A DNA stretch of 47,222 bases from NCBI GenBank assembly GCA_947169825.1, contig CAMVRE010000005.1, positions 1-47,222 of the forward strand. Direction: 5' to 3'. The notes beneath the pieces are model-generated. The model saw nothing but the letters and a program-made list of their open reading frames with translations. It was not told the origin of the DNA and searched no databases. This document shows, one piece after another, positions 16,107-23,900 of the stretch (the first letter of the stretch is position 1; every line of letters begins with the position of its first letter). The stretch comes from an uncultured Verrucomicrobiota bacterium. Lineage in GTDB: Bacteria > Verrucomicrobiota > Kiritimatiellia > RFP12 > UBA3636. The translations under genes were made by a program, and so were the position numbers.

Positions 16107-16436
16107 CTAGTCCCGGCGCCAGAGCGCCTCGATGTCGTAGTAGGCGCGCGCGTCCGGGAGGAAGAGGTGGACCATCGCGTCGAAGTAGTCCAGGACGATC
16201 CACGCCGACTCCGCGTCGCCCGAGATCCGCGCCCCCTCGCCGCACGCCTCGCGCACGGCGCGCTGCACGGCGACCGAGAGCGCGCGCAGGTGCGGGGCGC
16301 TGGTGGCGGACGCGACGACGGCCGTGTCCGTGATGCTCGACCTTCCGCGGACGTCGTAGACGGCGACGCCCTCGGCCTTCTTGTCCTCGAGCGCCTTGCG
16401 GATCGCGTCGATCTTGGGGTTCTTCTCTTCGCTCAT
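16107..16436 (-). CDS. rsfS: Ribosomal silencing factor RsfS
   Basis: Binds ribosomal protein uL14 and blocks subunit joining when nutrients are low. The 109-aa length is typical. The pattern ALEDKKAEGVAVYDVRG, SSITDTAVVASATSAPHLRAL and then AWIVLDYFDAMVHLFLPDARAYYDIEALW matches the family, including the conserved DYxDxxVHxF core. It is first in the operon with the lpxL-like, GT-C and GT4 genes, from a promoter at 16475-16503 placed right after the tRNA-Asp terminator. Confidence 0.95.
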   Translation of the reverse strand: MSEEKNPKIDAIRKALEDKKAEGVAVYDVRGRSSITDTAVVASATSAPHLRALSVAVQRAVREACGEGARISGDAESAWIVLDYFDAMVHLFLPDARAYYDIEALWRRD

Positions 16437-16474
16437 GTGCGGTGCGGCGCGCGCGGTCGCGCGCGACGGGGATG

Positions 16475-16503
16475 GTTATAGCCGATTCGCGCGGCGGGGG
16501 CAA
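16475..16503 (-). promoter_or_regulatory. Promoter of the rsfS-lpxL-GT-C-GT4 operon
   Basis: TTGCCC, 17 nt, TATAAC. Its -35 begins two bases after the T-tract of the tRNA-Asp terminator. Confidence 0.72.
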
Positions 16504-16505
16504 CG

Positions 16506-16539
16506 AAAAAACGCGGACCGCCCTTTCGGACGGTCCGCG
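16506..16539 (-). terminator. Rho-independent terminator of tRNA-Asp
   Basis: On the minus strand CGCGGACCG pairs with CGGTCCGCG (9 bp) around a TCCGAAAGGG-type loop and is followed directly by TTTTTT. It is the only textbook intrinsic terminator I found in the window. Confidence 0.92.
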
Positions 16540-16544
16540 CGAGC

Positions 16545-16621
<77 letters not shown>

Positions 16622-16674
16622 AGGGAGGATCCCGCCGCCTCGGACACGCGCCCGTGGCGTCGGAAACGGCGCGA

Positions 16675-16703
16675 AGAATACCAGAACCCCCCTTCGAATG
16701 CAA
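16675..16703 (-). promoter_or_regulatory. Promoter of tRNA-Asp
   Basis: TTGCAT, 17 nt, TATTCT, about 50 nt upstream of the tRNA 5' end. Confidence 0.8.
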
Positions 16704-16746
16704 GCGGTTTTTTCGGAAAGCCGGGATGCGCCCGCCCGTTGCCGCG

Positions 16747-16775
16747 TTGCGCCCCCGGGAGGGGTATGCTAGACT
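16747..16775 (+). promoter_or_regulatory. Promoter of the ABC ATPase gene
   Basis: TTGCGC, 17 nt, TAGACT. The ATG is 7 nt beyond the -10, predicting a leaderless transcript. A TATGCT overlaps upstream but has no -35 at proper distance. Confidence 0.68.
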
Positions 16776-16782
16776 CGCGGAC

Positions 16783-17589
16783 ATGGATTCCGACGCGACG
16801 GCGAAGGACGGCGGAGCCCCGCCGCTCCTGGCCTGCGAGGGGCTCTGCGTGCGCTACGCGCCGCGCGGGCCCTTCGCCGCGGAGAACGTCTCGCTTTCGC
16901 TCGGCGAGGGCGAGTGCCTCGGGCTCGTCGGCGGGAGCGGCTGCGGCAAGAGCACCGTCGCGCGCGCGCTCGTCGGGCTCGAGCCCGCGGCCGCGGGGCG
17001 CGTGCTGTGGCGGGGCGCGGACATCGCCGCGATGGACGCGCCCGCGCGCCGCGAATACCGCCGCGCCGTCCAGCTCGTCTTCCAGGACACGCTCGGCGCG
17101 CTCGATCCGCGCATGCGCGCCGGCGACGCGATCGCCGAGGCGCTCCTCGTCCATCGGCGCGAGGCCTATCCGACGCGCGCGGCGCGGCGCGAGCGCGTCC
17201 AGGAGCTGCTCGGGCGCGTGGAGCTGCCGCCCGAGGCGGCGGACCGCTGGCCGCACGAGCTCAGCGGCGGACAGCGCCAGCGCGTCGTCATCGCGCGCGC
17301 GCTGGCCGTGGAGCCGCGCGTGCTGCTGGCGGACGAGCCCGTCTCGGCCCTCGACGTCGCGGTGCAGGCCCAGCTGCTGCGCACGCTGCGGCGGCTCCTC
17401 GACGAGACCGGGCTCGCGATGCTCTTCGTCTCGCACGACCTCGCGGTGGTGCGCTGCCTCTGCCCGCGCGCGGTCGTGATGGACCGCGGCCGCGTCGTCG
17501 AGGCGGGGCCGACGGCCGAGCTCTTCTCGCATCCGCGCTCGTCCTTCACGCGCGAGCTGCTCGACGCCGTTCCGCGCCTGCGCGCCTAG
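16783..17589 (+). CDS. ABC transporter ATPase, oligopeptide/dipeptide (DppF/OppF) type
   Basis: The ATP-hydrolysing subunit of a peptide- or nickel-type importer. The 268-aa product shows Walker A GGSGCGKSTVA (about 49-59), the Q-loop in LVFQDTLGALDPRM, the signature LSGGQRQRV, Walker B VLLADEPVSALDV and the H-loop LFVSHDL. The wording VSALDVAVQAQLL is typical of DppF/OppF rather than other ABC classes. It lacks the C-terminal oligopeptide extension that often holds a [4Fe-4S] Cys motif. No permease, binding protein or second ATPase is adjacent, so it is an orphan here. I chose ATG 16783 because of the promoter and because residues upstream of it are not conserved. Confidence 0.9.
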   Translation: MDSDATAKDGGAPPLLACEGLCVRYAPRGPFAAENVSLSLGEGECLGLVGGSGCGKSTVARALVGLEPAAAGRVLWRGADIAAMDAPARREYRRAVQLVFQDTLGALDPRMRAGDAIAEALLVHRREAYPTRAARRERVQELLGRVELPPEAADRWPHELSGGQRQRVVIARALAVEPRVLLADEPVSALDVAVQAQLLRTLRRLLDETGLAMLFVSHDLAVVRCLCPRAVVMDRGRVVEAGPTAELFSHPRSSFTRELLDAVPRLRA

Positions 17590-17610
17590 CGCGGGCCGGC
17601 GAGAACGACG

Positions 17611-17644
17611 CGGGCGTGGCGGGGTTCGCACCCCGCCACGCCCG
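17611..17644. repeat. Perfect 15-bp palindrome between convergent genes
   Basis: C-GGGCGTGGCGGGGT pairs perfectly with its complement around a TCGC tetraloop. It lies between the stops of the ABC ATPase and the ompA-type gene and could end transcription both ways, although no T-tract is present. A degenerate copy of the arm (CGTGG..CGGG / CCCGCCACG) occurs at 39176-39210, so it may be a dispersed REP-like element. Confidence 0.75.
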
Positions 17645-17662
17645 GGAGAACGTCCGGCCGGA

Positions 17663-19363
17663 CTACTCGCCGGGGTTGACGTAGTTGACCTTGCCGGTCT
17701 TCACGCCGTCGATGTAGACCTCGACGCGGCGGTTGGCGAGGTTGCCGCTGACGGGGTCGTTGGCGGCCTTCGGGTGGTCGAAGCCGTAGCCGATCGCCTT
17801 GATGCGGTCCTCGCCGATGCCCTTCTGCTGCAGGTAGCGCGAGACGGACTGCGCGCGCTTCTGCGAGAGCGTGATGTTGTAGTTGCGCTTCGAGGTCTGG
17901 CGCTTGTCGGCGTGGCCCTCGACGACGGCGGTCGAGCCGGGGTTGCGGAGCATGACCGCGGCGACCTTGTCGAGCTGCTCGAAGAACTCGGGCTTGATGA
18001 CGTCCTTGTCCGTGTCGAAGTTGATGTTGAGCTCGAAGAACAGGATGTCGTCGGACGGGTCGAGCGGGTCGGTGTGGTCGTAGATGACCTCGTGGCCGTC
18101 GCGGACGCCGCCCTTGTCGGTGTCGGGGTCGAGCGGATCGGTCTTCGTCTTGAGGACCTCGTAGCCGTCCGAGAGCATGTCGTAGTCGGAGTCGGGGTTG
18201 AGCGGGTCGGTCCGGTGCCTCTTCACCTCGTCGCCGTCCAGGAGGCCGTCGCCATCCGTGTCGGGGTTGAGCGGATCGGTCTTGTAGGTGACGACCTCCT
18301 CGCCGTCCTTGAGGCCGTCGTGGTCCGTGTCGGGATCGAGCGGGTTGGTCCGGTAGACCTTCACCTCGTCGCCGTCCAGGAGGCCGTCGCCGTCCGTGTC
18401 GGGGTTGCGCGGGTCGGTCTTGTACCGGAGGACCTCCTCGCCGTCCTTGAGGCCGTCGCCGTCCGTGTCGGGGTTGAGCGGGTTGGTCTTGTGCGTCTTC
18501 ACCTCGTCGCCGTCGGAGAGGCCGTCGCCGTCCGTGTCCCAGTTGTGCGGGTCGGTCCCGAGGCGGAGCTCCTCGTCGTCGGTGAGGCCGTCGCCGTCGG
18601 AGTCGACGGGCGCGACGACCGCGATCTCGGGATCCTTGGCGATCTCGGCCGCGCCGAAGCGGTAGATGAAGCCGACGTCGACCGTGTGGTTGAACTCGGT
18701 GTTGTAGCCGGCCAGGTCGATGCGCGTGTCGAGGCGGAGCGTCCACGCGTCGTCGAGGTGGTACATGAGGCCGCCGCCGGCGCGGAAGGACGCGCAGACG
18801 GACTCGTCCATCACGTCCTTGCCGAACGTCGTGAGGCCGGCGCCGAAGATGAGGTAGGGGTCGACCTTGTCGAACTTCGAGAAGTGGAACATCGCGTCGA
18901 AGTAGAACATCGCGCCCCACGTGTCGTCGAAGTAGCGGTCGTCGCCCTTGGACTTGGACTGGCGCCGGGCGTGGAGGCGGTAGACGCCGTCCTCGTCCCT
19001 CCAGCCGTAGCCCTTGAGGTTCTCGTCCATCTTCGGGGCGTAGACGGCGCTGCCCTCGAAGCTCCACCACTCGGAGTAGTCGTAGCCGACGCGGATCGTG
19101 AGGTAGAACGCGTCCTTGAGCGGCTCGTCGCCCTCGAGGTTCCAGTAGCCGACGCCGGGGCTCACGTACCAGCGGCCGAGGTCGGGGTTCTCGAGGGGCT
19201 CGGCGGGAACCTCGGCGGCGGGCGCCGGGGCGGCGACGGCGGGCGGCGCGACGGGAGCGGGCTCCGGGGCGGGAGCCGGGGCCATGGCGGGCGCGACGGG
19301 TGCCGCGAGGGCGGGGATCGCGGCGAGCGCCGCGAGGAGGGAGAGCGTGGATGTGCGTTTCAC
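17663..19363 (-). CDS. OmpA-family outer-membrane protein with TSP3 calcium-binding repeats
   Basis: A 566-aa protein that likely links the outer membrane to peptidoglycan. In order: signal peptide (1-20, ending ALA), a Pro/Ala-rich linker (21-57), a beta-barrel-like domain (about 60-245, with RWYVSPGVGYWNLEG), a thrombospondin type 3 region (253-440) of DxDGDGLxDxxE repeats, each likely to bind Ca2+, and an OmpA C-terminal domain (about 440-552) with NINFDTDKDVIKPEF, EGHADK (Asp485) and LSQKRAQSVSRYL, which carry the diaminopimelate-binding Asp and Arg. This is the common barrel-TSP3-OmpA plan of OprF-like porins. It has its own promoter and faces the ABC ATPase gene across a large palindrome. 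Confidence 0.93.
   Translation of the reverse strand: MKRTSTLSLLAALAAIPALAAPVAPAMAPAPAPEPAPVAPPAVAAPAPAAEVPAEPLENPDLGRWYVSPGVGYWNLEGDEPLKDAFYLTIRVGYDYSEWWSFEGSAVYAPKMDENLKGYGWRDEDGVYRLHARRQSKSKGDDRYFDDTWGAMFYFDAMFHFSKFDKVDPYLIFGAGLTTFGKDVMDESVCASFRAGGGLMYHLDDAWTLRLDTRIDLAGYNTEFNHTVDVGFIYRFGAAEIAKDPEIAVVAPVDSDGDGLTDDEELRLGTDPHNWDTDGDGLSDGDEVKTHKTNPLNPDTDGDGLKDGEEVLRYKTDPRNPDTDGDGLLDGDEVKVYRTNPLDPDTDHDGLKDGEEVVTYKTDPLNPDTDGDGLLDGDEVKRHRTDPLNPDSDYDMLSDGYEVLKTKTDPLDPDTDKGGVRDGHEVIYDHTDPLDPSDDILFFELNINFDTDKDVIKPEFFEQLDKVAAVMLRNPGSTAVVEGHADKRQTSKRNYNITLSQKRAQSVSRYLQQKGIGEDRIKAIGYGFDHPKAANDPVSGNLANRRVEVYIDGVKTGKVNYVNPGE
18044..18607 (-). repeat. Tandem 69-nt (23-aa) TSP3 repeats inside the OmpA-type gene
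   Basis: About seven full 23-residue units (residues 269-438) of the form TDPLNPDTDGDGLLDGDEV plus a variable 4-residue end, with partial units at each side. GLKDGEEV and GLLDGDEV units alternate (units 2-5), so the array seems to have grown by duplication of a 138-nt pair. The last two units have lost acidic ligands (DSDYDMLSDG, DTDKGGVRDG). Confidence 0.9.
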
Positions 19364-19419
19364 GGTTTTGGGGTCCTCGGTGGGAGGTGAGGAACGGGTG
19401 GTGCGAACTTCTGGCGGCT

Positions 19420-19448
19420 ATCATAGCACACACGCCCGCGCGAAGAAA
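19420..19448 (-). promoter_or_regulatory. Promoter of the ompA-type gene
   Basis: TTTCTT, 17 nt, TATGAT. The -35 is weak and lies in a locally A/T-rich stretch. Confidence 0.5.
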
Positions 19449-19474
19449 AGCGCAAAATTTCGGTTCGGCGGCGC

Positions 19475-19503
19475 TTGACGCGGACGGCCCGATGTGCGAT
19501 TCT
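19475..19503 (+). promoter_or_regulatory. Promoter of the CCA-adding enzyme gene
   Basis: TTGACG, 17 nt, GATTCT (weak -10, strong -35), 14 nt before the ATG at 19518. Confidence 0.55.
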
Positions 19504-19517
19504 CCCCGCCCTTTGCC

Positions 19518-20948
19518 ATGGACGAGCCCGACCTCGAGCTATCCGCGCTGCGGCGCGGCGACGACCCCGACCTGACGGCGGCGCGGGCGGTCGCGGAACT
19601 GGCGCGCTCGCTCGGCGGGCGCGCATGGCTCGTCGGCGGCTGCGTGCGCGACGCGCTGCTGGGCCGTCCGTGCCACGACTTCGACCTGGAGGTCTACGGC
19701 GTCCCGGCCGACCGCCTCGAGGCCGCGCTCGCGGCGCGCTGGCCGCTCGACAAGGTCGGCGCGTCCTTCGGCGTCGTGAAGCTCAAGCACCGCGACATCG
19801 ACATCGCCCTGCCGCGCCGTGAAAACCGTCTCGGCGCGGGGCACCGCGACTTCGCGATCGCCTCCGATCCCGATCTCTCCCCGGCCGAGGCCGCCGCGCG
19901 CCGCGACTTCACGCTCAACGCGGTGATGGCCGACCCGCTCACGCTCGAGATCCTCGATCCGTGGAACGGCGTCGGCGACCTGCGCGCGGGCGTGCTCCGC
20001 CACGTCTCGGATCACTTCGCCGAGGATCCGCTGCGCGTGCTGCGCGGGATGCAGTTCCTCGCGCGGCTGCCCTTCCTCTCGCCCGCGCCGGAACTGGTCG
20101 CAATCTGCTCCGCGATGTCGCAGGAGGCCCTCCCGCGCGAGCGGCTCGCCGGAGAATGGGAGAAGCTCCTGCTGCAGGGCGTCCGCCCCTCCCGCGGCCT
20201 CGAGTTCCTCCGCGCGTGCGGATGGCTGCGCTTCTACCCCGAGCTCGCGGCCCTCGTCGGCGTGCCGCAGGATCCGGTCTTCCATCCCGAGGGCGACGTC
20301 TGGACGCACACGCTGCTCGCGCTCGACGCGGCGGCACGGATGCGCGATCCCGCGAGGGGGTCGCGCCAGGACGGGCTCGCGCTCGCCCTCGCCGCGCTCT
20401 GCCACGATTTCGGCAAGCCCGCCGCCACCGCGCGCGGCGAGGACGGCCGCTGGCACGCCTACGACCACGAGAACCTCGGCGTCGCGCCGGCGCGCGCGTT
20501 CGTCGCGCGGCTCTGGAACCAGGAGGGGATCGCCGACCTCGTCGCGAAGCTCGTCGAGGCGCACATGCGCCCGGTCCCGCTCGTGCTCGACGGGGCGGGC
20601 GACCGCGCCTACCGCCGCCTCGCCGTCCAGGTCGGCCGGCTCGACCTCCTGGCGGACCTGGCGGAGTGCGACGTGCGCGCGACGACCCCGCCGGGCGGCG
20701 ACCCCGACGCGCACCCCACGCTCGCGATCGTGCGCGCCTTCCGCGAACGCTGCGCCGCCCTCGCGGTCGACCGCGCGCCGCCGAAGCCGATCGTGATGGG
20801 GCGCGACCTCGTCGCGCGCGGGCTCGAGCCGGGGCCGACGTTCGGCCCGATCCTCGAGGCCTGCTACGAGGCGCAGCTCGCGGGCGAGATCAGGGACCCC
20901 GCAACGGGCGCCGCGTTCCTCGACGGCCTCCTCGCCCGGGCGCGCTAG
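19518..20948 (+). CDS. cca: tRNA nucleotidyltransferase (CCA-adding), HD-domain form
   Basis: Adds or repairs the 3' CCA of tRNA. The 476-aa product has the nucleotidyltransferase core with LVGGCVRDALLG and the catalytic DxD in HDFDLEVYG, then the motif RRDFTLNAVM and the FAEDPLRVLRGMQF region, and a C-terminal HD phosphohydrolase domain (ALCHDFGKP near 300). All three tRNA genes here encode CCA, so its role is more likely repair. I chose ATG 19518 because a GTG at 19494 would lie upstream of the -10. Its TAG stop shares the bases CTAG with the TAG stop of the convergent dnaE. Confidence 0.93.
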   Translation: MDEPDLELSALRRGDDPDLTAARAVAELARSLGGRAWLVGGCVRDALLGRPCHDFDLEVYGVPADRLEAALAARWPLDKVGASFGVVKLKHRDIDIALPRRENRLGAGHRDFAIASDPDLSPAEAAARRDFTLNAVMADPLTLEILDPWNGVGDLRAGVLRHVSDHFAEDPLRVLRGMQFLARLPFLSPAPELVAICSAMSQEALPRERLAGEWEKLLLQGVRPSRGLEFLRACGWLRFYPELAALVGVPQDPVFHPEGDVWTHTLLALDAAARMRDPARGSRQDGLALALAALCHDFGKPAATARGEDGRWHAYDHENLGVAPARAFVARLWNQEGIADLVAKLVEAHMRPVPLVLDGAGDRAYRRLAVQVGRLDLLADLAECDVRATTPPGGDPDAHPTLAIVRAFRERCAALAVDRAPPKPIVMGRDLVARGLEPGPTFGPILEACYEAQLAGEIRDPATGAAFLDGLLARAR

Positions 20949-23900
20949 TCCTTCGCGAGGAACCAGAGATTGTCGGCGCCAACGAGCGCCTCGGCGTCGG
21001 CGAGGAAGGCGGCGTCCGGAAGGACGTGGAAGGCCTCCGGGAGCTGCAGGGTCGCGCGGGCGCCGTCGGGGAGGCGCAGCTGCAGCGCGACGGGGACCGA
21101 CCCGCGGTGCGCGGCGAGCAGGCCCTTCACCCTCTCCAGGAACTCGCGCGAGGTCCTCTTCGCGCCCGAGAGGACGACGGCCACCTTGGCGGCGTACTTC
21201 GCGGCGGCGTCCTCGACGGGCAGGAAGTCCCGCAGCGAGATCTGCGCCTCCATCCGGAAGCTCGGCTCGAGGCGGCCCTCGAAGAGGTAGGTCCGGTTGG
21301 CCTCGGGCGGCTCGCGGATGTCCTTCGACTCGGGCGTGTCGCCGACGAGCGCGGCGTAGTCGCGCGCGAAGACAGGGACCTCGTACTTCGCGTCGGCGTC
21401 CTCGAGCTGGAAGCGCGCCCACTTGCGCCCCTGCTTGTCGGTGCGCGGCACGACGGCGGAGACGAACGCGCAGAACCGCACGGGGGTGGAGAGGGAGTTG
21501 CGGACCTTGCGCTGCTCGGCGGCCTTCGCCCGGTAGTCCTGCTCGGCGGCGAGGTAGCCGGGGTCGAGGTCGGCCTGCGGGAACGTCCCCGGGTCGGGGC
21601 GCACGGGCGGGCAGTCGCCCATCTGCGCGCGGATCGGTACGAGCTGCGCGTCGAGCGCCTCGCGCTCCTTCACGAGCGCCGAGAAGGACTTGAAGCTCGC
21701 GACGAGGTGCTTCCAGTGCGCGATGGGGTGCTGGCCGGAGACGTAGATGCCCAGGAGCGCCTTCTCCGCGAGGAGCTGCTCGAGCATCGGCATCTTCGGC
21801 GTGGCGGCGTTGGCGCGGCGGATCTCCGCGTCGCCCCCGGCGTCCGCGCCGTCGCCGCCGCCGCCGGAGGCGGGGCCGAGCAGGTCGAAGAAGGAGGCCT
21901 GGCCGCTCGCGCGGTCGCGGCGGTCGCCCTCGGCGCGGGCCATGGCGCCGGGCAGCTCGGCGAGGAGCGCGGCGCGGTGGTAGCCGAAGCCGTCGAGCGC
22001 GCCGCACTGCACGAGGGACTCGAGCGCCTTCTTGTTGACGGCGACGTCGAGGCGGGCGAGGAAGTCGTCGAGGCTCTTGAAGGGGCCGCCTTTCCGGCGC
22101 TCCTCGACGATCGACTCGGCGGCGGCGACGCCGACGCCCTTGATGCCGGCCAGCCCGTAGCGGATGCCGTAGCCGGCGCCGTCCTTGAGCGGTTCCGGGG
22201 TGAAGCGCGTGGAGGAGCGGTTCACGTCGGGCGGCAGGATGCGGTAGTCCATCTCCGCGGCCTCGGCGATGAAGACGGGCATCTTGTCGAAGTTGCCGAT
22301 TTCGGAGGAGATCTGGGCGCACATGTACTCGGCCGGGTAGTGCGCCTTGAGCCAGCCGGTCTGGTAGGCGACGTAGGCGTAGCAGACGGCGTGCGACTTG
22401 TTGAAGGCGTAGGAGGCGAAGGCGCGCCAGTCGTTCCAGATCTTGTCGATGAGCCGCTCGGCCGCGTCGCGGTCGCCCTTCACGGGCGCCGGGTCCATGA
22501 AGCGCGGGTTGGCCAGGCACCCCTCGCGGAACTTGGCGTGCAGCTTCTCCATCGTGTCGAGCTGCTTCTTGCCCATCGCCTTGCGCAGCGTGTCGGACTC
22601 GCCGCGGGTGAAGCCGCCCATCGAGCGCGAGAGCAGCATCACCTGCTCCTGGTAGACGGTGACGCCGTAGGTCTCCGCGAGGTACTCCTCCATCAGCGGA
22701 TGGTCGTACTGGATCGGCTCGCGCCCGTGCTTGCGGTTGATGAACTGCGGGATGTAGGCCATCGGGCCGGGCCGGTACAGCGCGTTCATCGCCACGAGGT
22801 CCTCGAAGCGCGTCGGCCTGAGCTCGCGGAGGTTCTTCTTCATCCCGTCCGACTCGAACTGGAAGAGACCGGTCGTGTCGCCGCGCTGGAAGACGCGGAA
22901 CGTGGCGGGGTCGTCGAGCGGGATCGACGAAAGGTCGACCTCCTCGCCGCGGACCTCCTTGATCGTCGCGAGGCACTCCTTGAAGACGGTGAGCGTCTTG
23001 AGGCCGAGGAAGTCCATCTTCAGCAGGCCGATCGGCTCGACGAAGTGGCCGTCGTACTGCGTGTTCATCAGCGACTCGCCCTCGGTCGGCATGATCGGCA
23101 GCGAGTCGATGAGCGGGTCGCGCGAGATGAGGATGCCGCAGGCGTGGACGCCGGGCTGGCGGACGGACCCCTGGAGCTTCTCGGAGATGGAGAGGATGCG
23201 CCGGACGATGGGCGGGCCGGAGTTCTTCGCGTCGACGAGCTCCTTGGAGCCCTTGTAGGCGTCGGCGAAGGTCTTGATCGCGGCGCCCTCCGGGACGAGG
23301 GCGGCGAGCTTCAGGGTGTCGGCGAGCGGGTAGCCGAGCGCCTTGCCGATGTCGCGGATGCAGGTCTTCGGCGCCATCGAGCCGAACGTCACGATGTGCG
23401 AGACGTGGTCCGCGCCGTACTTGTTCGCGACGTACTCCATCACGCGGCCGCGGCCCTCGTCGTCGAAGTCCTCGTCGATATCGGGCATCGAGATGCGGTC
23501 GGGGTTGAGGAAGCGCTCGAAGAGCAGGTGGTGCGGGATGGGGTCGATGTCGGTGATGCCGAGGCAGTAGGCGACGGCGGAGCCGGCGGCGGAGCCGCGC
23601 CCGGGGCCGACGAGGACGCCCATCCGGCGCGCGGCCGAGACGTAGTCGTCGACGATGAGGAAGTAGCCCGGGAAGCCCATGTTGAGGATCGTCGAGAGCT
23701 CGAAGTCGAGCCGTTCGCGGTGCTCGGCGTCGAGCTTCTCGCCCGGCCATCGGCGCGCGGCGCCGTCGTAGGTGCGCTTGCGCAGGTAGTCGCCCTCGAA
23801 GAGGATGCGGCGCAGCGCGGCGAGGCCCTCGGGCGTGTCGCCCTTGAAGCGCTCGAAGCTCTTCGGGTCGAACTTCGGCCTGATCGACTCCGGCGTCGGA

